Positions 17,087 through 27,360 of a stretch of 64,000 nt of DNA are shown here, one piece after another. The notes beneath the pieces are model-generated. The model had not been told where the DNA came from. It did no database searches and worked only from the letters and a program-made list of their open reading frames with translations. This stretch comes from Cellulosimicrobium cellulans. GTDB lineage: Bacteria; Actinomycetota; Actinomycetes; Actinomycetales; Cellulomonadaceae. The translations under genes and the position numbers were made by a program. Position 1 is the first letter of the stretch; each line of letters starts with the position of its first letter. The stretch lies in assembly GCF_024124905.1 (NCBI RefSeq), contig NZ_JAMXST010000004.1:1-64000 (forward strand), in the 5' to 3' direction.

Positions 17087-19189
17087 ATGAACATCAAGAA
17101 GATTCTCAGTGGGCCGATCGTCTGGATCGTCCTGGGCCTCGTGATCCTGTGGATCGCGTTCGCGACGCTGTCGCGCCCGACCGTCCAGCGCATCGACACG
17201 TCCCAGGGCCTCGAGCTGCTCTCGGGCGACACGGTCGAGCAGGCCCTCATCGTGGACGGCGACCAGCGCGTCCGGCTCACGCTGTCCAAGGACTACGTCG
17301 TCGACGAGGGCACGGACACCGAGGAGAACAAGGGCAAGAACGTCGAGTTCTACTACGTCCAGCCGCAGGGCGAGGCCGTGGTCGACGCGGTCGTCGCGGC
17401 GGAGCCGAAGGACGGGTACAACTCCGAGGTCGCGCAGCCGTCGTTCTGGTCCTCGCTGCTCGGCCTGCTCATCCCGTTCCTCATCATCGGCGTGCTCTTC
17501 TGGTTCCTGCTGTCGCGCATGCAGGGCGGCGGCTCGCGCGTCATGGGCTTCGGCAAGTCGCGCGCCAAGCTCGTCTCCAAGGACACCCCGCAGGTGACGT
17601 TCGCGGACGTCGCAGGCGCCGACGAGGCCGTCGAGGAGCTCCACGAGATCAAGGAGTTCCTCGCGGAGCCCGACAAGTTCCAGGCGGTCGGGGCCAAGAT
17701 CCCCAAGGGCGTGCTGCTCTACGGCCCACCCGGGACGGGCAAGACGCTGCTCGCGCGCGCCGTCGCCGGCGAGGCCGGCGTGCCGTTCTACTCGATCTCC
17801 GGCTCGGACTTCGTGGAGATGTTCGTGGGCGTCGGTGCGAGCCGCGTCCGCGACCTGTTCACCCAGGCCAAGGAGAACTCGCCCGCGATCATCTTCGTCG
17901 ACGAGATCGACGCCGTCGGCCGCCACCGCGGCGCCGGCATGGGCGGCGGTCACGACGAGCGCGAGCAGACGCTCAACCAGCTCCTCGTCGAGATGGACGG
18001 CTTCGACGTCAAGACGAACGTCATCCTCATCGCGGCGACCAACCGCCCCGACATCCTCGACCCGGCGCTCCTGCGCCCGGGCCGGTTCGACCGCCAGGTC
18101 GCCGTCGAGGCGCCCGACCTCAAGGGCCGCGAGGCGATCCTCCGCGTCCACGCGCAGGGCAAGCCGATCGTCCCCGAGATCGACCTCGCCGCCGTCGCGC
18201 GCCGCACGCCGGGCTTCACCGGCGCCGACCTCGCGAACGTGCTCAACGAGGCCGCGCTCCTCACCGCGCGCAGCGGCGCCCAGCTCATCGACGACCGCGC
18301 GCTCGACGAGGCGATCGACCGCGTCGTGGCCGGACCGCAGAAGCGCACGCGCGTCATGAACGTCAAGGAGCAGAAGATCACGGCGTACCACGAGGGCGGC
18401 CACGCCCTCGTCGCCGCGGCGATGCGCTACACGGACCCCGTCACCAAGGTGACGATCCTGCCGCGCGGCCGTGCGCTCGGGTACACCATGGTCATGCCGA
18501 CCGAGGACAAGTACTCCACGACGCGCAACGAGCTGCTCGACCAGCTCGCGTACGCCATGGGCGGTCGCGTCGCCGAGGAGCTCGTCTTCCACGACCCGAC
18601 GACGGGCGCCTCGAACGACATCGAGAAGGCCACGGCGATCGCGCGCAAGATGGTCACCGAGTACGGCATGAGCGAGCGCGTCGGCGCGATCAAGCTCGGC
18701 ACGGGCTCGGGAGAGCCGTTCCTCGGCCGTGACATGGGCCACCAGCGCGACTACTCCGAGTCGGTCGCGGGCACGGTCGACCACGAGGTGCGCAAGCTCG
18801 TCGAGGCTGCGCACGACGAGGCGTGGGAGGTGCTCACGCAGTACCGCGACGTGCTCGACGCGCTCGTGCTCGAGCTCCTCGAGAAGGAGACGCTCAACCA
18901 GGCCGAGCTCGCGCGGGTGTTCTCGCCGGTCGAGAAGCGCGCGCCGCGCGACGTGTGGCTCTCGAGCGAGCAGCGCGCCGTCTCGCAGCGCGGGCCGGTC
19001 CTCACGGACGCCGAGAAGGCGGCGCAGAACGGCGCCCCGGTGATCCCGCAGGACGAGGCCGCGGCCGCGAACGACGAGCTGCCGCCCGAGCGCATCGGCG
19101 AGGTCCCGGCGGACAGCCCTCTCGACCGGGCGCTCGGCCGCGACGGCACCACCGACGTCACCGACGTGCGCGAGCCGGGGCAGGACTGA
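17087..19189 (+). CDS. ftsH: ATP-dependent zinc metalloprotease FtsH
   Basis: Membrane-bound AAA+ protease that degrades misfolded and regulatory membrane proteins. 700 residues. A first membrane segment is near residues 9-28 and a second near 122-142. The Walker A GPPGTGKT is at about 213-220, then the Walker B IIFVDEID, the SRH region, and the zinc site HEGGH at 435-439. The C-terminus has a disordered acidic tail. Its stop overlaps the folE start (TGATG), placing it at the head of a long cofactor operon, the order known from Mycobacterium. Confidence 0.97.
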   Translation: MNIKKILSGPIVWIVLGLVILWIAFATLSRPTVQRIDTSQGLELLSGDTVEQALIVDGDQRVRLTLSKDYVVDEGTDTEENKGKNVEFYYVQPQGEAVVDAVVAAEPKDGYNSEVAQPSFWSSLLGLLIPFLIIGVLFWFLLSRMQGGGSRVMGFGKSRAKLVSKDTPQVTFADVAGADEAVEELHEIKEFLAEPDKFQAVGAKIPKGVLLYGPPGTGKTLLARAVAGEAGVPFYSISGSDFVEMFVGVGASRVRDLFTQAKENSPAIIFVDEIDAVGRHRGAGMGGGHDEREQTLNQLLVEMDGFDVKTNVILIAATNRPDILDPALLRPGRFDRQVAVEAPDLKGREAILRVHAQGKPIVPEIDLAAVARRTPGFTGADLANVLNEAALLTARSGAQLIDDRALDEAIDRVVAGPQKRTRVMNVKEQKITAYHEGGHALVAAAMRYTDPVTKVTILPRGRALGYTMVMPTEDKYSTTRNELLDQLAYAMGGRVAEELVFHDPTTGASNDIEKATAIARKMVTEYGMSERVGAIKLGTGSGEPFLGRDMGHQRDYSESVAGTVDHEVRKLVEAAHDEAWEVLTQYRDVLDALVLELLEKETLNQAELARVFSPVEKRAPRDVWLSSEQRAVSQRGPVLTDAEKAAQNGAPVIPQDEAAAANDELPPERIGEVPADSPLDRALGRDGTTDVTDVREPGQD

Positions 19190-19848
19190 TGGGCACCCCC
19201 ACGGGCGCTCCCGCGGGCACCACCACGGGCGCGATCAACCGGGCCCGCTCGGCCGAGGACCTGCGTGCCCCCGCCGACGTGCCGCCGTACGACCAGGAGC
19301 GGGCCGAGGCCGCCGTGCGCGAGCTGCTGCTCGCGGTGGGGGAGGACCCGGACCGCGAGGGCCTGCGGGACACCCCCGCCCGGGTGGCGCGCGCGTACCG
19401 CGAGATCTTCGCGGGCCTGCGCCAGGAGGCGGCGGACGTCCTCACGACGACCTTCGACCTCGGCCACGAGGAGATGGTGCTCGTCAAGGACATCGAGGTG
19501 TACTCGACGTGCGAGCACCACCTCGTGCCGTTCCACGGCGTCGCGCACATCGGCTACATCCCCAACGTCGACGGGCGCATCACCGGCCTGTCGAAGCTCG
19601 CGCGTCTCGTCGAGGTCTTCGCGCGCCGCCCGCAGGTCCAGGAACGCCTCACGTCGCAGATCGCGGACGCGCTCGTGGAGCACCTGCAGCCGCGCGGCGC
19701 GATCGTCGTCGTCGAGTGCGAGCACCTGTGCATGTCGATGCGCGGCGTGCGCAAGCCGGGGTCGCGCACGGTGACGTCCGCGGTGCGCGGCCAGATGCGC
19801 GACGGCGCGACGCGGGCCGAGGCGATGAGCCTCATCCTGGGGCGCTAG
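19189..19848 (+). CDS. folE: GTP cyclohydrolase I
   Basis: Makes dihydroneopterin triphosphate from GTP, the first step of folate synthesis. 219 residues. The zinc ligands are visible as Cys108 and His111 ([12 protein letters not shown]) and Cys181 ([11 protein letters not shown]). The substrate-binding [18 protein letters not shown] and QERLTSQIA segments are intact. The N-terminal 30 residues are low-complexity. The ATG overlaps the ftsH stop; folP follows after 4 bases. Confidence 0.97.
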   Translation: MGTPTGAPAGTTTGAINRARSAEDLRAPADVPPYDQERAEAAVRELLLAVGEDPDREGLRDTPARVARAYREIFAGLRQEAADVLTTTFDLGHEEMVLVKDIEVYSTCEHHLVPFHGVAHIGYIPNVDGRITGLSKLARLVEVFARRPQVQERLTSQIADALVEHLQPRGAIVVVECEHLCMSMRGVRKPGSRTVTSAVRGQMRDGATRAEAMSLILGR

Positions 19849-19852
19849 TCCC

Positions 19853-20797
19853 GTGGACCGCTTCGTGGTCGCCGGGCTCGAGGAGCTGGCCGACGTGGGC
19901 CGCACGCTCGTCATGGGCGTCGTCAACGTCACGCCCGACTCGTTCTCCGACGGCGGGGAGTGGTACGAGCCCGACGCCGCGGTCGCGCACGGGCGCGAGC
20001 TGCTGGGCGAGGGCGCCGACGTCCTCGACGTGGGCGGCGAGTCGACCCGGCCCGGCGCCGGCCGCGTCCCCGTCGAGGCGGAGCTCGCGCGCGTGCTGCC
20101 CGTGATCTCCGCGCTCGCGGCGGAGGGAGCGGTCGTCAGCGTGGACACGACGCGCGCCGTGGTCGCCGAGCGCGCGGTCGCGGCGGGCGCGCGGATCATC
20201 AACGACGTCTCGGGCGGGCTCGCGGACCCGGCGATGGCCGACGTCGTCGCGCGCACGGGCGTCGCCTACGTCTGCATGCACTGGCGCGGGCACGCGGACG
20301 TCATGGACGACCTCGAGGACTACGACGACGTCGTCACGGACGTGCGCGACGAGCTCGCCGCGCGCGTGGACGGGCTCCTCGCGGCGGGCGTGCGGCGCGA
20401 CCAGGTCGTCCTCGACCCGGGCCTGGGGTTCTCGAAGGCCGGGTCGTCCAACTGGCCCCTGCTGGCCCGCCTCGGCGAGCTCGAGGAGCTCGGCCTGCCG
20501 GTGCTGGTCGGCGCGTCCCGCAAGCGGTTCCTGGGCCACCTCCTCGCACGGTCCGACGGGCAGCCCGTGCCGCCCCTGCTGCGCGACGACGCGACCGCCG
20601 CGATCACGACGCTCGCCGCCGCCGCGGGCGCGTGGTGCGTGCGGGTCCACGCCGTCCGGGCCTCGGCCGACGCCGTGCGCGTCGCGGCGGCATGGTCCCG
20701 CGCAGGCGGGGCGGGGTGGGGCCCCCAGGACGGGAGCACGGGCGCGACCGACCGACCGAGGACCGGGAGCGACTCGACGGCGCGGCCCACGACCTAG
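19853..20797 (+). CDS. folP: Dihydropteroate synthase
   Basis: Condenses 4-aminobenzoate with hydroxymethyl-dihydropterin pyrophosphate; the sulfonamide target. 314 residues. The two signature segments are present: VMGVVNVTPDSFSDGG near the N-terminus and VGGESTRPGA. VDTTR, INDVSGG, LDPGLGFSK and GASRKRF complete the TIM-barrel active site. The last 35 residues are a polar tail. GTG start right after folE. Confidence 0.96.
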   Translation: MDRFVVAGLEELADVGRTLVMGVVNVTPDSFSDGGEWYEPDAAVAHGRELLGEGADVLDVGGESTRPGAGRVPVEAELARVLPVISALAAEGAVVSVDTTRAVVAERAVAAGARIINDVSGGLADPAMADVVARTGVAYVCMHWRGHADVMDDLEDYDDVVTDVRDELAARVDGLLAAGVRRDQVVLDPGLGFSKAGSSNWPLLARLGELEELGLPVLVGASRKRFLGHLLARSDGQPVPPLLRDDATAAITTLAAAAGAWCVRVHAVRASADAVRVAAAWSRAGGAGWGPQDGSTGATDRPRTGSDSTARPTT

Positions 20798-20925
20798 CAG
20801 GATGGGCGACGGGCCCCGCGGCGCGGCCGGCCCGGCGCAGCACGACACACGCAACGAGACACGGTGCCGAGAGGTCCGTCCGCCCGACCGGCGGGCGGCG
20901 ACGGAGCACCGGACGGGAGCACGAC

Positions 20926-23649
20926 GTGACCACAGCGTTCGCAGGAGCGGTCCTCGACGCGGACGGACGGCCGTTCGACCGGATCCGGCTCACGGGCCTG
21001 AGCGCCACGGGGCACCACGGTGTCTTCGAGCACGAGAAGGCCGAGGGCCAGCTCTTCCGCGCCGACGTCGTGCTCCACCTCGACACGCGCGCCGCGGCGA
21101 GCGGGGACGACCTCGCCCAGACCGTGAGCTACGCGGGCGTCGCCGAGGACGTCGTGGCCGTGCTCGCGGGCTCGCCCGCCGACCTCGTCGAGACGGTGGC
21201 CGAGCGCATCGCCGCGACGATCCTCACCCACGACGAGGTCGTGGCGGTCGACGTCGCCGTGCACAAGCCCCAGGCGCCGATCACGGTCCCGTTCGAGGAC
21301 GTCGAGGTCGTCATCCGCCGCGACCGCGTCGTCGTGCCGGTCGTCGGGCCGCTCGCCCGCCGGTCCGAGCAGCACGGCCTGCGCGACGGGCAGCCCGTCG
21401 CGCCGATCCCCGTGGGCTCGGTCGCCCCGGCGCTCATCCACGGCGTCGGGGACGCCCCGGTCTCCGAGGACCGCGCCGAGCTGGCCCCCGCGCCCGACGT
21501 CATGCCCCCGAGCATCCCCCCGGGCACGACGCCGGTCCCCGACGTCCCGTCTCCCACGGCCGAGGACCTGCCCGAGCCGCCGTACGGGACCGCGCACGAG
21601 GCGGCGCACGAGCCGGGAGCGGGCGGACCGCTCCTCGACGACGCGTCCGACGCGACGCGGGAGGCGCCGGTCGTGGACGCGCCGACGGCGCCGACCGGCG
21701 ACGACTCGACGGCCGCGGCGCCCGCCGCGGCCGCACCGGAGGAGCCGACCTACGTCGCCCGGCCCGCCGAGGAGCAGAGCCCGGCGTCGTACGACGCGCT
21801 GCTCGAGGCCGTCGCACCGCCGGCCGCGGTCGCGCCCGCCCCGGAGCCGATGCCGGGCGCGTCCGCCGCACCGGAGCCGACCCCGGCCGCTGCCGAGCCC
21901 GTCGCCCCGGCGAACCCGGCCGCCGACGCGGTCGCCGTGCCCCTGCCGGAGCGGGGCACGGAACCCGCGCCCGAGGCTGCTCCCGCTCCGTTCGACGAGC
22001 CCGCGCAGCACGCCGGTCAGCCCGAGCCCGCTGCGCCGACGTCCGCGCCGCTCGCCGCGGCCGCCGCACCGCTCGCCGCGGCCGCCGCGCCGCTCGCGGC
22101 GTCGCCCGACGCGGGCGCTCCGGTCGCGGCACCCGAGGAACCGGCTGCGCCGGGTCCGGCGGACGAGGCGCCGCCCGCCGAGCACGACCGCATGGACGAC
22201 GTCCCCGCCGGGTTCGTCGAGGTGGTGCTCGCCCTCGGAGCGAACCTCGGCGACGCGCAGCAGACCCTGCGCGACGCGATCACCGACCTCGACCGGATCT
22301 CCGGGCTCGAGATCACGGAGGTCTCGCCGCTCGCGCGGACGGCCGCGGTGGGCGGCCCCGACCAGCCCGACTTCCTCAACATCGTCCTGCTCGCGCGCAC
22401 GCGACTCTCGGCCCGTGACCTGCTGCACGCGTGCCAGGCCGTCGAGCACGCCCACGGCCGGGTGCGCGACGAGCGCTGGGGGCCGCGCACCCTCGACGTC
22501 GACCTCGTCGTGTACGGCACGCTGACGGCCGTCGCCGACGACCTGGAGCTGCCGCACCCGCGCGCCCACGAGCGGGCGTTCGTGCTCGAGCCCTGGTCGC
22601 AGATCGACCCCGACGCCGTGCTGCCCGGTCTCGGCGGGGGACCGGTCGCCGCGCTCGCGGCGACCGCGCCCGACCGGGGCGGGATCCGGTGGCTCGCGCT
22701 CGACTGGCTGACCGACGCCGCGCCCGAGCCCACCGGGGCGGTCCCGGTCGCCACCGGGGGCTCCGACGCCCCCGCCCCGTCGGCCCCCGCGCCGGCAGAG
22801 CACGGGGTCGTCGACGACCCGTACCGGCAGCCGTCGGACGACGCCGCGACCGGACCCCAGCACGCGCCCTCGACCTCGGGGCCGACGCCCGTCGGCGCGC
22901 AGGCGGCACCGGCGGACGGCCCCGCGCCGACCGGGCTCCCGCACCCGCCCGTCCCGCCGCAGACCCCGCAGCAGCCGCAGGCGCCGCACCCGGCGGTGCC
23001 CGAGCGTCCTGCGGCCCCGCAGCAGCCGCTGCCCCAGCGGCCCCCGACCCCGCAGCAGCAGCTGCCCGCTCAGCCGGTGCCGCCGCAGGAGCCCCTCGCC
23101 CCGGGCGCGGCGCTCCCCGTCGCCCCGCCGCAGGCCGCGGTCCCGCCGCAGGCGACCGCCCCGTCGGAGGCGCCCGTGGTCCGGCCCGTCTTCGCCCCGG
23201 TCTCCGAGGGCGTGGTGCCCCCCGCGGAGGGGCCGTCCACGACGGTCGTCCCGGACGGGTCGTTCGGGACGCAGCAGGACGGGGCGGGCGTCGCGCCGTT
23301 CCCCGGGCCGTCGCACCGTCCGGCGACGCTGCCCGACCCGGAGCCCCCGGCGCAGGACGTGGTCCGGCCCGCGGAGCACGGTGCCTCGGCGTTCACCTCC
23401 TTCGCGCCGGTCCACCCGGCGGCGCCGCCGGTCGCGGCACCGCACGCGCCGGCCCCCGCGGGCCCGGCGGACGCCGTCGACGACGGCATGATCCGGTCGG
23501 TGCCGTTCGCCCCGGTCCAGCCGCCCGTCCACTCGCCGAACCAGGCGTCGGCCCCCGGGCCGCTCGCCGACGCGTCGCTGCCCCCGGCGACCGACCCGTG
23601 GCCGCCGTTCGGTCCGGTCTCGGGCGCCGCGAACGACGCCCAGCGCTGA
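20926..23649 (+). CDS. folBK: FolB-FolK fusion: dihydroneopterin aldolase + HPPK, with long Pro/Ala-rich linker and tail
   Basis: A 907-residue bifunctional folate enzyme. Residues 1-130 are dihydroneopterin aldolase (SATGHHGVFEHEK, the catalytic lysine in VHKPQAPI). Residues about 140-425 are a disordered Pro/Ala/Glu-rich linker. Residues about 430-595 are hydroxymethyl-dihydropterin pyrophosphokinase (LALGANLGDA, RWGPRTLDVDLVVYG). A further 310 residues of Pro/Gln/Ala-rich sequence form a C-terminal tail with no recognised domain. The two enzymes act in sequence, so fusion makes sense; the extra roughly 600 disordered residues are unusual. GTG start 128 bases after folP; its stop overlaps the DUF3180 start. 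Confidence 0.9.
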   Translation: MTTAFAGAVLDADGRPFDRIRLTGLSATGHHGVFEHEKAEGQLFRADVVLHLDTRAAASGDDLAQTVSYAGVAEDVVAVLAGSPADLVETVAERIAATILTHDEVVAVDVAVHKPQAPITVPFEDVEVVIRRDRVVVPVVGPLARRSEQHGLRDGQPVAPIPVGSVAPALIHGVGDAPVSEDRAELAPAPDVMPPSIPPGTTPVPDVPSPTAEDLPEPPYGTAHEAAHEPGAGGPLLDDASDATREAPVVDAPTAPTGDDSTAAAPAAAAPEEPTYVARPAEEQSPASYDALLEAVAPPAAVAPAPEPMPGASAAPEPTPAAAEPVAPANPAADAVAVPLPERGTEPAPEAAPAPFDEPAQHAGQPEPAAPTSAPLAAAAAPLAAAAAPLAASPDAGAPVAAPEEPAAPGPADEAPPAEHDRMDDVPAGFVEVVLALGANLGDAQQTLRDAITDLDRISGLEITEVSPLARTAAVGGPDQPDFLNIVLLARTRLSARDLLHACQAVEHAHGRVRDERWGPRTLDVDLVVYGTLTAVADDLELPHPRAHERAFVLEPWSQIDPDAVLPGLGGGPVAALAATAPDRGGIRWLALDWLTDAAPEPTGAVPVATGGSDAPAPSAPAPAEHGVVDDPYRQPSDDAATGPQHAPSTSGPTPVGAQAAPADGPAPTGLPHPPVPPQTPQQPQAPHPAVPERPAAPQQPLPQRPPTPQQQLPAQPVPPQEPLAPGAALPVAPPQAAVPPQATAPSEAPVVRPVFAPVSEGVVPPAEGPSTTVVPDGSFGTQQDGAGVAPFPGPSHRPATLPDPEPPAQDVVRPAEHGASAFTSFAPVHPAAPPVAAPHAPAPAGPADAVDDGMIRSVPFAPVQPPVHSPNQASAPGPLADASLPPATDPWPPFGPVSGAANDAQR

Positions 23650-24158
23650 TGCGGCGCACCTCGGTCCGCACCCTCCTGCTCGTGGCGGTCGCCACGGCGG
23701 TCGTGGGCTGGTTCGTCGTACGGCTCCTCCAGGGCCGAGGCACGCACCTGCCGGCGGTGCCGTGGATCGTGGACGTCGCGGTCGTCGCGCTCGCAGGGGC
23801 GGTGTTCTGGGCCGGGTGGACCGTCCGCGCGTACCAGCGGGGCAAGCGGCCCTCGCTCGACGCGATCCGCGCGGCCCGCACGTTCGTGCTGGCCAAGGCC
23901 GCCGCGCTCACGGGCGCGCTGCTCGCGGGCTGGTACGGCGCGCAGGTGCTCGTGACCCTGCCCGACCTCTCGATCGAGGCGCAGCGCGACCGCGCGGTGG
24001 CGGCGGGCGTCGCGGTCGCGTGCGCGGTGCTGCTCGCCGTGGTGGGGCTCGTGGCGGAGCGGTTCTGCCAGCTCCCGCCCGACGACCGCGGCGAGGGTCG
24101 CGAGGGCTCGACGACGCGCGAGGACCCGGAGACGCCGGGCGCGAGCACGCCCGCCTGA
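23649..24158 (+). CDS. DUF3180 membrane protein
   Basis: 169 residues with four likely membrane segments: near 8-25, 38-57, 78-97 and 115-135, followed by an acidic tail. The family is restricted to actinobacteria and is nearly always found right after folK. No function is known to me. Its ATG overlaps the folBK stop (ATGA), so it is translationally coupled. Confidence 0.85.
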   Translation: MRRTSVRTLLLVAVATAVVGWFVVRLLQGRGTHLPAVPWIVDVAVVALAGAVFWAGWTVRAYQRGKRPSLDAIRAARTFVLAKAAALTGALLAGWYGAQVLVTLPDLSIEAQRDRAVAAGVAVACAVLLAVVGLVAERFCQLPPDDRGEGREGSTTREDPETPGASTPA

Positions 24159-24230
24159 CGCCGCGGCGCGTGGGCGTGACGCACGACACGTGACCCGGGG
24201 CGCACCGGGACGGGATGGGAGAATCGACGC

Positions 24231-24749
24231 ATGACCGACCCTGCACGGGACACCGATCCCCGCGGCACCGGCCCCTTCGACCCGCCCGGCGTCGAGTGGA
24301 CGCGCGTGTCGCCCCGGCTGATCACCGCGCGCCTGCTGTCGGTCGGCATCACGCTCGCGGTGCCGGCCGTCGCGGCGGTCGTGCTGGCGATCCTCTTCCC
24401 GCACTGGTGGCAGTGGCTCGTGCTCGGGGTGCTCGTGCTCCTCGGGCTGTGGGCGCTCGTGCTCGTCCCGCGCCAGGTGCGCGCGATCGGGTACGCCGAG
24501 CGCGACGACGACCTGCTGATCCGCCACGGCATCATGTTCCGCCAGCTCGTGGTCGTGCCGTACGGCCGCATGCAGTACGTCGACGTGCAGGCCGGGCCGC
24601 TCGCGCGCAAGCTCGGCATCGCGCAGGTGCAGCTCCACACGGCGTCGGCGTCGACCGACGCGACGATCGACGGTCTCGAGCCCGCCGAGGCGGAGCGCCT
24701 GCGCGACCGTCTCGCGTCGCGCGGCGAGGCGAGGCTGGCGGGCCTGTGA
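24231..24749 (+). CDS. PH-domain membrane protein (YdbS-like, bPH2)
   Basis: 172 residues. Two hydrophobic segments (LLSVGITLAVPAVAAVVLAI and LVLGVLVLLGLWALVLV) form a hairpin. The C-terminal bacterial PH-type domain has the characteristic LLIRHGIMFRQLVVVPYGRMQ strand pattern, ending in the LHTASAS segment. It pairs with the next, larger PH-domain protein, with which its stop overlaps (GTGA). Such YdbS/YdbT pairs are membrane proteins of unclear function. A GAGAAT element 6 bases before the ATG is a weak -10 candidate. Confidence 0.85.
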   Translation: MTDPARDTDPRGTGPFDPPGVEWTRVSPRLITARLLSVGITLAVPAVAAVVLAILFPHWWQWLVLGVLVLLGLWALVLVPRQVRAIGYAERDDDLLIRHGIMFRQLVVVPYGRMQYVDVQAGPLARKLGIAQVQLHTASASTDATIDGLEPAEAERLRDRLASRGEARLAGL

Positions 24750-26356
24750 GCGAAGCACCGGCCACCGACGACCTCGTGTGGCACCGGGTGCACCCGGTCA
24801 CCCCGCTCGTGCGCGGCTGGACGGTCATCGCGGTGCTGCTCGTCGTCGTCGGGCAGCAGACGCTCAACGGCCTGCCGGAGGGCGAGAACCTCCTCGAGGG
24901 GAACCGCTGGTGGATGATCCTCCTCGGCATCCTCGTGGTCGGGCTCGTGGGACTGGGGTACTCGGCGCTCGCGTGGCGCATGACGAGCTACGCGGTCGAC
25001 GACGAGTCCGTGCACCTGCGCACGGGCGTGCTGTTCCGGCAGCAGCGCAAGGCGCGGCTGGACCGGCTCCAGGCGGTCGACGTCGTGCAGCCGCTCCTCG
25101 CGCGCTTCTTCGGCCTCGCGGAGCTCAAGCTCGAGGTCGCCGGGGGCGCGGACTCGGGCGTGAAGCTCGGCTTCCTCAAGGAGGTGGAGGCCAACCGGCT
25201 GCGCAACGACCTGCTCGCGCGCGCCGCCGGACTGCGGGTCGCGCGCGAGCGCCCGGTCGGCGTCCCGACGGCGGACGCCACCGGGACGGAGGGGACCGTC
25301 GCTGGCCCGCCCGGCGCGACGCCCGACGCCGGGGCGGACGCACCCGGGCCGGTGGCCGACGGGCTCCTGGTCGCCCCCGAGGCGCCCGAGCAGCCGGTCA
25401 CCGCGGTCGGGCCGGGGCGGCTCGTCGCCTCGCTCGTCCGGTCGGGCGCGACGGTCGGCCTCGTCCTCGGTGTCCTGGGGATCGCCGGGGTCGTCGTCGG
25501 CACGCGCGAGATCGGGATCCTGTTCAGCGCCCTGCCCGCGGTCCTCGGGTTCGGCGGTTTCCTGTTCTCCCGGTTCTCGGGCGAGTTCGGCTTCCGCTCG
25601 GCGATCTCGCCCGACGGCATCCGGCTGCGGCACGGCCTCCTGGAGACCCGGTCCCAGACGATCCCGCCCGGGCGCGTCCAGGCCGTGCGGCTGCGGCAGG
25701 GCCCGTTCTGGCGCGGGCCGGACTGGTGGCGGGTCGACGTCAACGTCGCGGGCTACGGCGTGAGCTCCGACGGCTCGGACACGACGAGCGTGCTCCTGCC
25801 CGTCGGGACGCGCGACGAGGCGCTCGCCGCGCTGTGGCTCGTCCTGCCCGACCTCGGCACGTCCGACCCGCGCGCCCTCCTCGACGAGGGCCTGTCCGGC
25901 CTCGACGCGGGCGAGCACTTCACGGTGACCCCGCGGCGCGCGCGCCTGCTCGACCTCGTGTCGTGGCGGCGCAACGGCTTCGCCGTGACCGACCGCGCGC
26001 TCGTGCTGCGCGGCGGGCGGGTGTTCCGCAGCCTCGTCGTCGTGCCGCACGAGCGCACGCAGTCGCTCGGGCTCGAGCAGGGCCCGCTGCAGCGCCGGTT
26101 CGACGTCGCGACGTTCGCGGTGCACTCCACGCCCGGCCCGGTGTCGCCGAAGGTCTGGCACCTCGACGCGGGCGACGCCGCGCGCCTCCTCGACACCCAG
26201 GCCGAGCGCGCTCGCGAGGCCCGTGCGCACGCCGGCCCGGAGCTGTGGATGCGTCGCGACGACGTCCCGCTGGTACCCGCCTCCGCGCCCGGTGCCGGGG
26301 GCGCACCCGGCGCGCACGCCCCCGAGCCGCGGGTCGGCGACGGGGAGCAGCCGTGA
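24746..26356 (+). CDS. Multi-PH-domain membrane protein (YdbT-like)
   Basis: 536 residues. Two membrane segments near the N-terminus are followed by a first bPH2 domain (VHLRTGVLFRQQRKARLDRLQAVD). A Gly/Ala/Pro-rich linker (about 170-215) and two more membrane segments (near 235-275) precede a second and third PH-like unit (IRLRHGLLETRSQTIPPGRVQA; LVLRGGRVFRSLVVVPHERTQ). It is the partner of the preceding small PH protein. Membrane or lipid association is likely; the role is unknown. GTG start coupled to the previous stop. Confidence 0.85.
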   Translation: MSEAPATDDLVWHRVHPVTPLVRGWTVIAVLLVVVGQQTLNGLPEGENLLEGNRWWMILLGILVVGLVGLGYSALAWRMTSYAVDDESVHLRTGVLFRQQRKARLDRLQAVDVVQPLLARFFGLAELKLEVAGGADSGVKLGFLKEVEANRLRNDLLARAAGLRVARERPVGVPTADATGTEGTVAGPPGATPDAGADAPGPVADGLLVAPEAPEQPVTAVGPGRLVASLVRSGATVGLVLGVLGIAGVVVGTREIGILFSALPAVLGFGGFLFSRFSGEFGFRSAISPDGIRLRHGLLETRSQTIPPGRVQAVRLRQGPFWRGPDWWRVDVNVAGYGVSSDGSDTTSVLLPVGTRDEALAALWLVLPDLGTSDPRALLDEGLSGLDAGEHFTVTPRRARLLDLVSWRRNGFAVTDRALVLRGGRVFRSLVVVPHERTQSLGLEQGPLQRRFDVATFAVHSTPGPVSPKVWHLDAGDAARLLDTQAERAREARAHAGPELWMRRDDVPLVPASAPGAGGAPGAHAPEPRVGDGEQP

Positions 26357-27360
26357 GCGCGGCGGGATCGCGGCCGGGGCGCCTCGGCGTGGGCGTCGTC
26401 GGCGCAGGCCGCGTCGGCGCCGTGCTCGGCAGCGCGCTGCGCGCCACCGGCCACGCGGTCGTCGGCGCGAGCGGCGTGTCCGACGCCTCGCGCGAGCGGA
26501 TCGAGACCCTCCTGCCCGGCGTGCCGGTGCTGGAGGTCCCGCAGGTCGTGGAGCGCGCGGAGCTCGTGCTCCTCGCCGTGCCCGACGACGCGCTGGGCGA
26601 CCTGGTCCGCGGCCTCGCCGACGTGGGGGCCTGGCAGCCGGGGCAGATCGTGGTGCACACGTCCGGTCGCTACGGGACCTCGGTGCTCGACCCGGCCCGC
26701 GCCGCAGGGGCGATCCCGCTCGCCCTGCACCCGGCCATGACCTTCACCGGCACGTCGCTCGACCTCGCGCGGCTCGAGGGCACGACGTTCGCCGTCACCG
26801 CGCCGGGGCCGGTCCTGCCGATCGGGCAGGCGCTCGTCGTCGAGCTCGGCGGGGAGCCCGTCGTCGTGGCGGAGGAGTCCCGCGGCCTCTACCACGCGGC
26901 CCTCGCGCACGGGGCGAACCACCTCGTCGTCCTCGTCGCCCAGGCGGCGCAGGCGCTGGAGGCCGCGGGCGTCGACCGGCCGGGGCGCGCGCTCGCCCCG
27001 CTGCTCGCCGCCGCGCTCGACGGCGCGACCCGCGGCGCCGACGCGGGCGCCGAGTCGGGGACCGGGTCGGGCGCCGGCGCTCTCCTCGGCCTCACCGGTC
27101 CCGTGGTGCGCGGCGACGTCGGCACCGTCCGCGAGCACCTGGCCGCCCTCGACGCGCTCGCGGCGACGAGCGACGCGGCCGACGTGCCGCCGTCGTACCG
27201 GGCGCTGAGCCGCGCCGCGACCCACCGCGCGCTCGCGGGCGGTCGCCTCGACGAGCGGACGGCCCGCGCGCTGCTCGACGCGCTCGGCGCGGACCCCGAC
27301 GAGCCCGCCGCCCCCTCCGACCCTGAGGGTGCGCGGCACGACGACGAAGGAACGGCATGA
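26353..27360 (+). CDS. Rossmann-fold DUF2520 protein (ketopantoate reductase-like)
   Basis: 335 residues. The N-terminal NAD(P)-binding motif is [14 protein letters not shown], followed by LLAVPDDAL and HTSGRYG. The C-terminal helical DUF2520 domain contains HPAMTFTG and [15 protein letters not shown]. It lies directly upstream of panC and overlaps it (ATGA). This context, and the fold, suggest a role in pantoate supply, possibly as a ketopantoate reductase, but this is inference. GTG start coupled to the previous gene. Confidence 0.8.
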   Translation: MSAAGSRPGRLGVGVVGAGRVGAVLGSALRATGHAVVGASGVSDASRERIETLLPGVPVLEVPQVVERAELVLLAVPDDALGDLVRGLADVGAWQPGQIVVHTSGRYGTSVLDPARAAGAIPLALHPAMTFTGTSLDLARLEGTTFAVTAPGPVLPIGQALVVELGGEPVVVAEESRGLYHAALAHGANHLVVLVAQAAQALEAAGVDRPGRALAPLLAAALDGATRGADAGAESGTGSGAGALLGLTGPVVRGDVGTVREHLAALDALAATSDAADVPPSYRALSRAATHRALAGGRLDERTARALLDALGADPDEPAAPSDPEGARHDDEGTA

